Part shown: positions 8,087 to 17,695 of the stretch, in pieces
How the letters are laid out: each line of letters starts with the position of its first letter
How positions within the stretch are numbered: position 1 is the stretch's first letter
From: JBIQJD01 sp044507695
GTDB lineage: Bacteria; Bacteroidota; Ignavibacteria; Ignavibacteriales; Ignavibacteriaceae
Length of the DNA: 64,000 nucleotides
Assembly (NCBI GenBank): GCA_044507695.1
Contig: JBIQJD010000006.1
Coordinates: forward strand, 1-64,000
Reading direction: 5' to 3'
Made by a program: the position numbers and the translations under genes
Notes under the pieces: model-generated
Seen by the model: only the letters and a program-made list of their open reading frames with translations
Told to the model about the DNA's origin: nothing
The model's database searches: none

Positions 8087-9541
8087 TTGAAATATCCTGC
8101 ACTGCAAAATTTTATTAATGGTGAATTAACCAGCAGCGTAAACGGCAGCCTGGAAGTTTTTTCACCTCTTGATGGATCAATAATTTCTTTCGTTCCTCTA
8201 TCTGATTATGATGCTGTTGATAAAGCAGTAAAATCAGCACAGCAAGCTTTTCCTTCCTGGTCTTCTACGCCTATTAAAGAAAGAGTTCAGATATTTTTCA
8301 AATATCGCAGCCTGCTTGAAAAAAATCTGGAAGAGCTTGCAATACTCATTCATGAAGAAAACGGGAAGACTCTTTCTGAAGCAAGAGCAGAAGTTGAAAA
8401 AAGTATTGAACTGACAGAGTTTGCATGCTCAATGCCGCAGCTTGTTACCGGTGAAATTCTGGAAGTAAGCAAAGGTGTTGAATGCCGGGTTGAACGTTAC
8501 CCGCTGGGAGTTGTTGCATCAATTACTCCCTTCAATTTTCCAAACATGGTTCCAAACTGGACAATACCAAACGCCCTGGTTCTGGGAAACACAATAATTC
8601 TCAAACCTTCCGAACAGGTTCCATTAAGCGCAAACAGAATTGCAGAATTATTAGCAGAAGCAGGTTTGCCAAAAGGTGTGTTTAACGTTGTTCATGGTGC
8701 TCAGCAGGTAGTTGAAGCAATTTGTGATCATCCGGGAATCAATGCTGTTAGTTTTGTTGGATCAACAAAGGTTGCAAAAATCGTTTACTCACGTGCTGCT
8801 TCTAATTTAAAAAGAGCGGTTGCACTTGGTGGTGCAAAAAATCATTTAATTGTTTTACCGGATGCAGATACTGATATGACTGCATCGAATGTTGCCGCTT
8901 CAATGTCTGGCTGTGCCGGACAAAGATGTATGGCTGCATCTGCAATGGTTGCGGTTGGAGAAACTAATCATATAATTAATCGTCTGGTTGAAGAATGCAA
9001 AAAAATAGTTCCCGGTAAAAATTTAGGCGCAGTAATTTCGCGCAAAGCAAAAGAAAGAATTGAAAATTATATAACAGAAGCTGAACAAATGGGTGCAAAA
9101 GTTCTGCTTGATGGGAGAAATTATAAAGTTGATGGAAGTGAAAACGGTTTTTATGTAGGTCCAACAGTGATAGATTTTGTAACTCCCGGAATGAAAATTG
9201 CAAAGGAAGAAGTTTTCGGACCTGTGCTCGTTATTATCCGTTCCGGAAATTTAAGTGATGCAATAAAAATTCAGCAGGCTTCTAATTATGGAAATGCTGC
9301 ATCAGTATTTACGCAGAATGGCGGCCTTGCACGTTATGTAATTGAAAATGCAAGCGCAGGAATGATTGGTATAAATATCGGTGTTCCCGTTCCGCGTGAG
9401 CCTTTTTCTTTCGGTGGATGGAATGAATCTAAATTTGGCACATGTGATATTACGGGTAAAAGCTCAATTGAATTCTGGACAAAACTTAAAAAGACAACAG
9501 TGAAGTGGAATCCGGAATCTAAAGTTAATTGGATGAGTTAG
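8087..9541 (+). CDS. mmsA: CoA-acylating methylmalonate/malonate-semialdehyde dehydrogenase
   Basis: The enzyme oxidises malonate semialdehyde (from beta-alanine) or methylmalonate semialdehyde with NAD+ and CoA to acetyl- or propionyl-CoA and CO2. It is an aldehyde dehydrogenase fold with TPFNFPNMVPNWTIPNAL, FVGSTKVA, GGAKNH, and the catalytic Cys281 in CAGQRCMA; GAKNH in place of the usual catalytic Glu region is typical of the CoA-dependent branch. Length 484 is normal. The start is TTG with GGAGG six bases upstream; no ATG lies nearby. Next to beta-ureidopropionase and an aminotransferase, it most likely finishes uracil and thymine degradation. Confidence 0.9.
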   Translation: MKYPALQNFINGELTSSVNGSLEVFSPLDGSIISFVPLSDYDAVDKAVKSAQQAFPSWSSTPIKERVQIFFKYRSLLEKNLEELAILIHEENGKTLSEARAEVEKSIELTEFACSMPQLVTGEILEVSKGVECRVERYPLGVVASITPFNFPNMVPNWTIPNALVLGNTIILKPSEQVPLSANRIAELLAEAGLPKGVFNVVHGAQQVVEAICDHPGINAVSFVGSTKVAKIVYSRAASNLKRAVALGGAKNHLIVLPDADTDMTASNVAASMSGCAGQRCMAASAMVAVGETNHIINRLVEECKKIVPGKNLGAVISRKAKERIENYITEAEQMGAKVLLDGRNYKVDGSENGFYVGPTVIDFVTPGMKIAKEEVFGPVLVIIRSGNLSDAIKIQQASNYGNAASVFTQNGGLARYVIENASAGMIGINIGVPVPREPFSFGGWNESKFGTCDITGKSSIEFWTKLKKTTVKWNPESKVNWMS

Positions 9542-9658
9542 ACAGCAGAAGGTGGAATGTTGGAGTATTAAAAGATGATTTTGAATTTTTTGCTGTTGGT
9601 ATTATTTAATAAATTTCTTTTGTTAAAAAATAAAATCAAAAATTAAACAGAGGAAAAA

Positions 9659-10528
9659 ATGCCAAAGTTAGTCCGTGCAGGATTGATTCAGGCTTCGCTT
9701 AGCATCTCAACAGAACAGCCGATTCAAAAAATAAAACAGAGTATGATTGATAAACACCTTGCAATGATTGATGATGCAGCAAAAAAAGGTGTACAGATTC
9801 TTTGTCTTCAGGAATTATTCTATGGTCCTTATTTCTGTGCAGAACAAAAAACAAAATGGTATTCATTAGTTGAAAAAGTTCCTGATGGAGAAACAGTAAA
9901 ACTCTTCCGGGAAATTGCTAAAAAGAATAACATGGTGATTGTTGTTCCCATTTACGAAGAAGAGATTACAGGAGTCTACTACAATACTGCCGCAGTAATT
10001 GATGCTGATGGAAAATATCTTGGTAAATACAGAAAGCATCACATTCCGCATTGTGATCCTGGTTTTTGGGAGAAGTTTTATTTCAAACCTGGCAATCTCG
10101 GATTTCCCGTCTTCAATACCGCTTTTGCAGATATTGGAGTTTACATCTGTTATGACCGCCATTTTCCTGAGGGTGCACGTGCACTTGGTTTGAATGGTGC
10201 TGAAATTGTATTTAATCCATCTGCAACTGTTGCAGGATTATCAGAGTATTTATGGGAACTTGAGCAGCCTGCACATGCAGTTGCAAACGGATATTTTGTT
10301 GGTGCAATTAACAGAGTTGGAACCGAACCCCCATGGAACATTGGTGAGTTTTATGGCAAAAGTTATTTCTGTAATCCGCGCGGAAAAATAATTGCACAAG
10401 CCAGCCGTGATAAAGATGAGATCGTAGTTGCCGATCTTAATCTTGATGAAATCCAGGAAGTAAGAAATATCTGGCAGTTTTTCAGAGACCGCAGACCTGA
10501 AACTTATGATGCATTAACCAGAATATAA
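9659..10528 (+). CDS. pydC: Beta-ureidopropionase (N-carbamoyl-beta-alanine amidohydrolase)
   Basis: A nitrilase-superfamily enzyme that hydrolyses N-carbamoyl-beta-alanine to beta-alanine, CO2 and ammonia, step 3 of reductive pyrimidine breakdown. The catalytic triad is visible: Glu52 in CLQELFYGPYF, Lys126 in KYRKHHIP and Cys164 in VYICYDRHFPEG. The sequence HCDPGFWEKFYFKPG is characteristic of the beta-ureidopropionase and N-carbamoylputrescine amidase group. I chose beta-ureidopropionase because dihydropyrimidinase and PreTA are in the same operon. AGAGGAA lies just before ATG. The 117-base gap from the previous gene contains nothing I can identify. Confidence 0.9.
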   Translation: MPKLVRAGLIQASLSISTEQPIQKIKQSMIDKHLAMIDDAAKKGVQILCLQELFYGPYFCAEQKTKWYSLVEKVPDGETVKLFREIAKKNNMVIVVPIYEEEITGVYYNTAAVIDADGKYLGKYRKHHIPHCDPGFWEKFYFKPGNLGFPVFNTAFADIGVYICYDRHFPEGARALGLNGAEIVFNPSATVAGLSEYLWELEQPAHAVANGYFVGAINRVGTEPPWNIGEFYGKSYFCNPRGKIIAQASRDKDEIVVADLNLDEIQEVRNIWQFFRDRRPETYDALTRI

Positions 10529-10551
10529 AATTTGAATAAGGGAGATTATCA

Positions 10552-11886
10552 TTGACCTCAGAAGAAATTGTAAATATAACCGCAAAACATACATACGGAA
10601 CATGGCGCTTTCAAAAGGGATGGAAACCGCTTCATGTAGTTGATGCAGAAGGCTGTTATTTTTATGATTCATCAGGAAAAAAATATCTTGATTTCTCTGC
10701 ACAATTAATGTGTATGTCTCTTGGCCATAAAAACAAAGCCGTAATTGAATCAATTAAAAAACAAGCTGAACAGCTTGCTTATGCAGCGCCGGGCTTTGCA
10801 ACAGATGTTCGTGCAGAATTAAGTAAGCTTCTTCTTGAAGTTCTTCCAGAAGGATTAGAGAAATTTTACTTTTCAACTTCAGGAACAGAAGCAAATGAAG
10901 CCGCAATAAAAATTGCACGAATGTATACCGGTAAATATAAAATCATCTCACGCTATAATTCATATCATGGTTCTACTGCTGCATCTATTGCAGCAACGGG
11001 AGATCAGCGTAGATGGTTTATTGAACCTTCCGGTAAAATTGATGGGGTTATATTTGCACCTGAATCAAATTGTTATCGCTGTCCTTTAAAACATGATTAT
11101 CCCGGCTGTGAAATTGCCTGCGTTGATTACATTGATCATATTATAAAAAATGAAGGAAATGTTGCTGCCGTAATGATTGAACCCGTTGTTGGAACAAATG
11201 GTGTTTTGGTTCCGCCTGATGAATATCTTCCGCGCTTGAGAAAAATTTGTACCGATAATAATGTCCTTTTAATTGCTGATGAAGTAATGAGCGGATGGGG
11301 AAGAACAGGTAAATGGTTCGCTGTTGATAACTGGAATATTCAACCGGATATTCTTACAACTGCAAAAGGCATTACTTCTGCCTATGTTCCGCTTGGATTA
11401 ACTGCAACTACAAAAAAGATAGCTGATTTTTTTGAAGATAATTACTTTGCACACGGTCATACTTATGAAGCACATCCTCTCACATTAGCTCCCGCTGTTG
11501 CAGCAATAAATGAAATGAATCGTTTAAATCTAAATGAACGTTCTGCTGAGATGGGTGATTATCTGAAAACAAAATTAATAGAGCTTAAAGAAAAACATCG
11601 TTCAATTGGTGATGTCCGCGGCATTGGACTGTTCCGCGCAATTGAACTTGTTAGGAATCGTAATACGAAAGAACCTTTTAATACAAAAGCGGATAAAGCT
11701 GCGGGCAAACCGTTACTTGTTGATAAACTTGCCGCTGAAATGATGAAAAAAGGGTTGTACATTTCTTCATGGGTTTCTCACTTTGTAATTGCACCGCCGT
11801 TAATTATTTCCAAAGAAGAAATTGATACTGCTGTTGATATAATAGATGAAGTATTAGCTGAAGCCGATAGCGCAGTTGAAAATTAA
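10552..11886 (+). CDS. Class III omega-aminotransferase, probably beta-alanine transaminase
   Basis: A PLP-dependent aminotransferase expected to convert beta-alanine (or beta-aminoisobutyrate) to malonate (or methylmalonate) semialdehyde, linking beta-ureidopropionase to the dehydrogenase at 8087. The fold is clear: STSGTEANEAAIKIAR, NSYHGST, IADEVMSGWGRTGKW and Lys272 in TTAKGITSAYVPLG for PLP. A small loop with four Cys (174, 177, 186, 190; NCYRCP...GCEIAC) could bind metal; similar loops are known in part of this family. The start is TTG at 10552 with AAGGGAG upstream. Substrate is inferred from context; a different omega-amino acid is possible. Confidence 0.85.
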   Translation: MTSEEIVNITAKHTYGTWRFQKGWKPLHVVDAEGCYFYDSSGKKYLDFSAQLMCMSLGHKNKAVIESIKKQAEQLAYAAPGFATDVRAELSKLLLEVLPEGLEKFYFSTSGTEANEAAIKIARMYTGKYKIISRYNSYHGSTAASIAATGDQRRWFIEPSGKIDGVIFAPESNCYRCPLKHDYPGCEIACVDYIDHIIKNEGNVAAVMIEPVVGTNGVLVPPDEYLPRLRKICTDNNVLLIADEVMSGWGRTGKWFAVDNWNIQPDILTTAKGITSAYVPLGLTATTKKIADFFEDNYFAHGHTYEAHPLTLAPAVAAINEMNRLNLNERSAEMGDYLKTKLIELKEKHRSIGDVRGIGLFRAIELVRNRNTKEPFNTKADKAAGKPLLVDKLAAEMMKKGLYISSWVSHFVIAPPLIISKEEIDTAVDIIDEVLAEADSAVEN

Positions 11887-12024
11887 ATTCATCCCGTAAA
11901 TGAAAACGATTGTGAATGCACTTATCTTTCCAGCTTACTATTGTTGAATCAACCTAAAGCAATAAATATTTGAATATCGTTTTTTAATCTTTAAAAGAAT
12001 TTATATAAAGCATAAAGTAATTAC

Positions 12025-13368
12025 ATGAAGAATATTGCACCTAAATTAAATCAAGAACAGTACGAGAAAAATTTTGAAGAACTGCATCCGCCGTTTTCAA
12101 AAAATTCTGCTGCTGCTGAAGCAAACAGATGTTTATATTGTTATGATTCACCTTGTACAAAAGCCTGCCCAACGCATATTGATATTCCTTCTTTCATAAA
12201 AAAAATATCAACCGGAAATTTAATCGGTTCAGCAAAAACAATCCTCAAATCAAATTGGGTTGCATTAACATGTGCAAAAGCTTGTCCGGTAGAAGTTCTT
12301 TGCGAAGGGGCATGTGTTTATAATGATAGAGATGAAAAACCGATTGAAATAGGAAGGCTTCAAAGATATGCTATAGAAAATTATTTTAATTCAGGAATGC
12401 CGGAAATCTTTTCTAAAAAAGAAAAGAATGGAAAGAAGATTGCAGTAATCGGTTCAGGCCCGGCCGGATTAGCGTGCAGTGCAGAGCTTTCTTTACTCGG
12501 TTATGATGTTACCGTTTATGAAGCTGCATCCGTTCCGGGCGGGTTAAACACATGGGGAATTGCACCATACAAAATGAGAATGAAAGATAGTCTTCAGGAG
12601 ATTGAATTTATAAAAAAACTTGGTGTTAAAATTCAAACAAATTCTGAGGTTGGAAAATTAGTTGCCGTGAATGATTTGATGAATAATTATGATGCTGTAT
12701 TTATCGGAACAGGATTGGGTGAAAGCGCTTCATTGAATATTCCTGGAGAAAATTTAGCAGGAGTAATTGGCGCAACTGAATTCATTGAAAAAGTTAAATC
12801 AGAAAATTGGAGCAGCGTTGATGTTGGCCGAAGGGTTGCAGTAATTGGTGCAGGAAATACTGCCATTGATGCAGCAACAGAAGCAAAGAGACTCGGTGCG
12901 GAACAGGTTTTCATTTTATATAGAAGAGATAGAGAAGATATGCCGGCTTATGATTTTGAATTTAAGCTTGCAAAGAATGATGGAATAACATTTCATTTTT
13001 TAACTGCGCCAAAAAGAATTCTTGGGAATGAATTCGTTGAAGGAATTGAATGTGTAAAAATGATTCCGGGTGAAAAAACTTCAAATGATAAGAGAAGTAT
13101 TTCTGAAGCTGCAGGAAGTGAATTTGTTCTTCCTGTTGATATGATTATAAAAGCAATTGGTCAAAATCCACGTAATACTTTTTTAAATGAAATTGAAGGT
13201 TTAATTTTTTCAAATGGAAAATTATTGGTGAATGAAAATTATCAAACAGGAAATAAAAAAGTATTTGCCGGCGGTGATTGCATAAACGGCGGTAAAGAAG
13301 TTGTTAACGCTGCTTTTGATGGGAAGATTGCAGCACAGCATATTGATAAATATCTAAATGGAAATTAA
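12025..13368 (+). CDS. preT: NAD-dependent dihydropyrimidine dehydrogenase, subunit PreT
   Basis: PreT takes electrons from NAD(P)H through FAD and Fe-S clusters to PreA for reduction of uracil and thymine. It is a GltD-like flavoprotein: an N-terminal helical Fe-S domain with Cys36, 39, 44, 48 (CLYCYDSPCTKAC) and Cys83, 87, 93, 97 (CAKACPVEVLCEGAC), then FAD binding at IAVIGSGPAGLACSAEL and a second nucleotide site at VAVIGAGNTAIDAATEAK. Length 447 is normal for the family. It is followed 19 bases later by preA. A 138-base gap precedes it with no recognisable element, so an internal promoter is possible. Confidence 0.92.
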   Translation: MKNIAPKLNQEQYEKNFEELHPPFSKNSAAAEANRCLYCYDSPCTKACPTHIDIPSFIKKISTGNLIGSAKTILKSNWVALTCAKACPVEVLCEGACVYNDRDEKPIEIGRLQRYAIENYFNSGMPEIFSKKEKNGKKIAVIGSGPAGLACSAELSLLGYDVTVYEAASVPGGLNTWGIAPYKMRMKDSLQEIEFIKKLGVKIQTNSEVGKLVAVNDLMNNYDAVFIGTGLGESASLNIPGENLAGVIGATEFIEKVKSENWSSVDVGRRVAVIGAGNTAIDAATEAKRLGAEQVFILYRRDREDMPAYDFEFKLAKNDGITFHFLTAPKRILGNEFVEGIECVKMIPGEKTSNDKRSISEAAGSEFVLPVDMIIKAIGQNPRNTFLNEIEGLIFSNGKLLVNENYQTGNKKVFAGGDCINGGKEVVNAAFDGKIAAQHIDKYLNGN

Positions 13369-13387
13369 TAAATATTAAAAATGAAAT

Positions 13388-14707
13388 ATGATTGATCTTT
13401 CAATTAATTGCGGCGGGATAAAATCTCCCAATCCTTTCTGGCTGGCTTCAGCACCTCCTTCTAATTCAGCATATCAGAATTGTAAAGCATTTGAAATGGG
13501 CTGGGGCGGAACTGTTTGGAAAACAATCGGTGAACCGGTGATGAATGTTTGCAACAGATATGGCGGGCTTGATTACAACGGACAAAAACTTGCCGGCTTG
13601 AATAATATTGAATTGATAAGTGACAGACCGATTGAAGTTAATCTTAAGGAGATTGCTGAAACTAAAAGACTTTGGCCTGATAGAGCTGTAATAGTTTCAT
13701 TGATGGTTGAATCTAAAAGAGAAGCATGGCATGAAATTGTTAAACGTACTATTGATACAGGATGCGACGGAATTGAACTGAACTATGGATGTCCTCATGG
13801 AATGAGTGAACGCGGTATGGGTTCAGCAGTTGGGCAGGTTCCTGAATATTGTAAAATGATTACCGAATGGGTTACTGAGGTTTCAACAATTCCTGTGCTG
13901 GTAAAGCTTACACCGAATGTTAGTAATATTCAGCTTCCCGCACGTGCTGCAAAAGCTGCACACGCTTCAGGAATTTCTCTAATCAATACAATCAATTCTA
14001 TTATCGGCGTTGATGTTGATACGTTTGAAATTAAACCAAGTGTTGCAGGAAAAGGCGGACACGGAGGTTATGCCGGTCCGGCAGTAAAACCTATTGCGCT
14101 TCATTTGTTAACACAGGTTGCAATTGATCCTGAAGTAAATCTACCAATATCAGGAATTGGAGGAATCAGCAATTGGAGAGATGCACTTGAGTTTATTCTG
14201 CTCGGTGCTTCAAGCGTACAGGTTTGTACCGCTGTAATGCATAATGGATTCAGAATAGTTGAAGATATGATTGAAGGATTAACAAACTGGATGACAGAAA
14301 AAGGTTTTTCTTCTTTAAATGAAGTAAGAGGAAAATCTCTTTCCCGGATAGATGATTTCGGCAACTTTAATCTGCTTCATAAAACAGTGGCAAGAATAGA
14401 TCAGACAAAATGTATACACTGCAATCTTTGTTACATTGCCTGTGATGATGGTGCTCATCAATGTATTGATCTTATTCCTGTGAACGGTAAGAATATGACA
14501 ATAGTTAGAGAATCTGATTGCGTTGGCTGTGATTTATGTTCAATTGTTTGCCCGGTGGATGGCTGCATCTCAATGGTGCGTGTTGATGATTCATCACAAA
14601 CAAAAACGTGGAACGAACTTATGCAGGATTTTAAAAATGAAGGAAAAGAATTAACGTGGGAAAACCTTGCTGAGTTTCAAAACAAGCATGGAATTATTAT
14701 TCATTAA
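13388..14707 (+). CDS. preA: NAD-dependent dihydropyrimidine dehydrogenase, subunit PreA
   Basis: This catalytic subunit reduces uracil and thymine to their 5,6-dihydro forms. Residues 1 to about 320 are a dihydroorotate-dehydrogenase-like FMN barrel (NPFWLASAPPSNS, NYGCPHGMSERGMG, LTPNVSNI, INTINSIIGVD, PISGIGGI). The C-terminus has two 4Fe-4S motifs, CIHCNLCYIACDD and CVGCDLCSIVCP. Where mammalian DPD has its active-site Cys in GMGLACGQ, this protein has Val148 (GMGSAVGQ). This may be usual for bacterial PreA; I could not verify it. Together with PreT it makes the complete enzyme. Confidence 0.92.
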   Translation: MIDLSINCGGIKSPNPFWLASAPPSNSAYQNCKAFEMGWGGTVWKTIGEPVMNVCNRYGGLDYNGQKLAGLNNIELISDRPIEVNLKEIAETKRLWPDRAVIVSLMVESKREAWHEIVKRTIDTGCDGIELNYGCPHGMSERGMGSAVGQVPEYCKMITEWVTEVSTIPVLVKLTPNVSNIQLPARAAKAAHASGISLINTINSIIGVDVDTFEIKPSVAGKGGHGGYAGPAVKPIALHLLTQVAIDPEVNLPISGIGGISNWRDALEFILLGASSVQVCTAVMHNGFRIVEDMIEGLTNWMTEKGFSSLNEVRGKSLSRIDDFGNFNLLHKTVARIDQTKCIHCNLCYIACDDGAHQCIDLIPVNGKNMTIVRESDCVGCDLCSIVCPVDGCISMVRVDDSSQTKTWNELMQDFKNEGKELTWENLAEFQNKHGIIIH

Positions 14708-14736
14708 AATATTCTTAAAATTTTTAATAATATGTT

Positions 14737-16125
14737 ATGAAAACATTAATTAAATCCGGCAGAATTATTACAGCAGAACATGATTACTTTGCTGATGTGC
14801 TTATTGAGAATGAAAAGATCAAAACGATCGGAAAAGATCTGAACATCAGCGCTGATAAAATTATTAATGCTGGAAATAAATATGTAATTCCCGGCGGAAT
14901 TGATGTGCACACTCATCTTGATATGCCTTTCGGCGGTACAACATCATCTGATGATTTTGAGACCGGAACGCGGGCTGCTGCGTTCGGCGGCACTACATCA
15001 ATAATTGATTTTGCTGTGCAGGCAAAAGGTACAAGAATGCGGGATGCGCTTGATACATGGTGGAAAAAAGCTGAAGGTAAAGCATCCATAGATTATGGTC
15101 TTCACATGATTATTACCGATTTACCCGATGCGCATATTGAAGACATGAGCGATATGGTTAGAGAAGGTGTTTCAAGTTTTAAATTGTTCATGGCATATCC
15201 TAATGTTTTGATGGTGGATGATGCTACAATATTTAAGGCAATGCGGCATACAACAAACACAGGTGCGCTCATTTGTATGCATGCAGAAAACGGAAGTGTA
15301 ATTGATCTTATCGTTCAGCAAACATTAGCTGAAGGAAAAACTGCTCCGATTTATCATGCATTAACAAGACCAACTACTGCAGAAGGCGAAGCTGTTAACC
15401 GGGCAATTGCACTCTCAGAAATGGCAGGCTCACCGGTTTACATTGTTCATCTATCATCAAATGATGCACTTGAAAAAGTTGCTGAAGCACGGGATCGCGG
15501 GCTTCCTGTTTATGCTGAAACATGTCCGCAGTATTTATTTCTTTCATTAGATGATATGAACCGCCCCGATTTTGAAGATGCCAAACTTGTCTTTACTCCG
15601 CCACTAAGAGAAAGATGGCATCAGGATAAGCTTTGGGCAGGTTTAAGAAAAAATACTTTGCAGGTAGTTTCAACAGATCATTGCCCGTTCTGTTTTAAAG
15701 AACAAAAAGAACTTGGTAAACACGATTTTACAAAAATTCCTAACGGCGGGCCTGGAATAGAACACCGCCTTCAATTGCTTTACCATGGCGGGGTTAATGA
15801 AGGAAGGCTTTCATTAAATAGATGGGTTGAATTATGTTCAACAACTCCTGCAAAAATGTTTGGCATGTACCCACAAAAAGGAACCATTGCAGTTGGCAGT
15901 GATGCTGATCTTGTAATTTGGGATCCGAATACTGAATACACAATTTCGGCGCATACACATCACATGTGTGTTGATTATTCTATGTTTGAGGGAAAAAAAG
16001 TTAGAGGCAATGCTGAACTTGTTATTTCCAGAGGTGAAATAATTGTTGATGGAAATAATTTTTTGGCAAAGGCCGGAAGAGGAAATTTTATTAAACGTGA
16101 TTCTTACGCAGGTGCATGGAAATAA
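14737..16125 (+). CDS. hydA: Dihydropyrimidinase (D-hydantoinase)
   Basis: A binuclear-metal amidohydrolase that opens dihydrouracil or dihydrothymine to the N-carbamoyl-beta-amino acid, step 2 of the pathway. Metal ligands are visible: His58 and His60 in GIDVHTHLDMP, the Lys149 expected to be carbamylated in SSFKLFMAYP, and later His in CMHAENG, YIVHLSSND and the Asp-His of STDHCPF. Length 462 is normal. It begins 29 bases after preA and is followed 41 bases later by the transporter gene, so it belongs to the same operon. Confidence 0.94.
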   Translation: MKTLIKSGRIITAEHDYFADVLIENEKIKTIGKDLNISADKIINAGNKYVIPGGIDVHTHLDMPFGGTTSSDDFETGTRAAAFGGTTSIIDFAVQAKGTRMRDALDTWWKKAEGKASIDYGLHMIITDLPDAHIEDMSDMVREGVSSFKLFMAYPNVLMVDDATIFKAMRHTTNTGALICMHAENGSVIDLIVQQTLAEGKTAPIYHALTRPTTAEGEAVNRAIALSEMAGSPVYIVHLSSNDALEKVAEARDRGLPVYAETCPQYLFLSLDDMNRPDFEDAKLVFTPPLRERWHQDKLWAGLRKNTLQVVSTDHCPFCFKEQKELGKHDFTKIPNGGPGIEHRLQLLYHGGVNEGRLSLNRWVELCSTTPAKMFGMYPQKGTIAVGSDADLVIWDPNTEYTISAHTHHMCVDYSMFEGKKVRGNAELVISRGEIIVDGNNFLAKAGRGNFIKRDSYAGAWK

Positions 16126-16166
16126 AATTATCAGAGTAATTCTTTACAATCAGTAAAAGGAACAAC

Positions 16167-17588
16167 ATGGAATTAAATCTAAATTCTGCTTTAGCTGAAA
16201 ATGAAATTGAAATTGATTCTGATAATCCGCTGATAAACGAAGATCTTGCACCTGTTCCTGTAGGGAAACGAACTTGGGGAACTTATAATATTGCCGCACT
16301 TTGGATTGGTATGAGCGTTTGTATTCCAACCTATATGCTTGCAAGCGGTTTAATTGCAGGCGGTATGAATTGGTGGCAGGCACTTCTTACAATTACTTTA
16401 GGAAATTGCATCGTACTTATTCCAATGATACTTAATGCACATGCTGGAACTAAATATGGAATTCCTTTTCCCATATTGGCAAGAGCTTCATTCGGTATTA
16501 AAGGATCAAACATTCCAGCATTACTCAGAGCGGTTGTTGCATGCGGCTGGTTTGGAATTCAAACTTGGATTGGCGGACAGGCTTTTAATTCTTTAATCTC
16601 ATTACTGCTTCCATCATGGGCTTTATTTTCATGGGGGCCTGCTGCAGGCTTTATAATTTTTTGGGGAATGAATGTATATTTTATTGTTAAAGGAATGGAA
16701 TCAATCCGCTGGCTTGAATCTTACGGCGCACCATTTTTACTAATTGCAGGAATTGGTTTACTGATTTGGGCGTACATTAATGGTGGAGGATTCGGACCAA
16801 TATTAAATCAGCCGAGTAAGTTTAAAACTTCTGCAGAGTTCTGGAATTTTTTCATTCCTTCTTTAACAGGAATGATAGGATTTTGGGCAACACTTTCATT
16901 GAATATTCCTGACTTCACAAGATTTGCAAAAAGCCAGCGTGCGCAAATAATAGGACAGGCAATCGGACTTCCTCCAACCATGGCTTTATTCTCTTTCATT
17001 GGAGTTGCAGTTACTTCCGCAACAGTTATAATTTTTGGTGAAGCAATCTGGGATCCGGTTGTTCTTCTTTCAAAGTTTGGTCATCCGGTTGTAATTGCTA
17101 TTGCATTGGCTGCATTAATCATTGCAACATTAACAACAAATATTGCTGCAAACGTTGTCTCACCCGCAAATGATTTTTCAAATCTTTCACCTAAGAAAAT
17201 TAATTTTGTTAAAGGCGGATTGATAACAGCGGTTCTTGGCATTCTAATTATGCCCTGGAAACTCCTCTCAGACTACAGCGCGTATATTTTTGGCTGGCTT
17301 GTTGGATACTCAGGATTACTTGGTCCAATCGGCGGAATATTAATTTGTGATTATTTCTTAATCAGGCGGAAAGAGTTAAACATTGAAAGTCTTTACAGTA
17401 AAAATGGAATTTATAATTTCAGTAACGGATTCAATCCGAAAGCAATTTTTGCACTTGCAGCAGGCATTGTTGCTGCATTAATTGGATTAATCATTCCTCC
17501 TTTAAAATTTTTATATGATTACGCATGGTTTGTTGGATTTATTATTTCATTTATAGCTTATTTTCTGTTAATGAAAAAATCTGAATAG
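16167..17588 (+). CDS. NCS1-family nucleobase:cation symporter
   Basis: A membrane transporter of the nucleobase-cation-symport-1 family (Mhp1/PucI/CodB relatives), here probably importing uracil, thymine or dihydropyrimidines. It has about 12 hydrophobic segments between residues 45 and 470. Family marks are the early WGTYNIAALWIGMSVCIPTYM helix start, VACGWFGIQTWIGG, and SLNIPDFTRFAKSQ, a well-conserved NCS1 loop. AAAAGGAACAAC precedes the ATG. It ends the pyrimidine degradation run, which fits an uptake role. The exact substrate cannot be read from the sequence. Confidence 0.9.
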   Translation: MELNLNSALAENEIEIDSDNPLINEDLAPVPVGKRTWGTYNIAALWIGMSVCIPTYMLASGLIAGGMNWWQALLTITLGNCIVLIPMILNAHAGTKYGIPFPILARASFGIKGSNIPALLRAVVACGWFGIQTWIGGQAFNSLISLLLPSWALFSWGPAAGFIIFWGMNVYFIVKGMESIRWLESYGAPFLLIAGIGLLIWAYINGGGFGPILNQPSKFKTSAEFWNFFIPSLTGMIGFWATLSLNIPDFTRFAKSQRAQIIGQAIGLPPTMALFSFIGVAVTSATVIIFGEAIWDPVVLLSKFGHPVVIAIALAALIIATLTTNIAANVVSPANDFSNLSPKKINFVKGGLITAVLGILIMPWKLLSDYSAYIFGWLVGYSGLLGPIGGILICDYFLIRRKELNIESLYSKNGIYNFSNGFNPKAIFALAAGIVAALIGLIIPPLKFLYDYAWFVGFIISFIAYFLLMKKSE

Positions 17589-17695
17589 ATACTATTTTTT
17601 GACCGCATTATTATTGTGTTAACTTGTATATTGATTTTAGATTATAACTCACTGGGCTTATTTTTATAAAGGTAAGATTTCAACTTATTCAGGAT

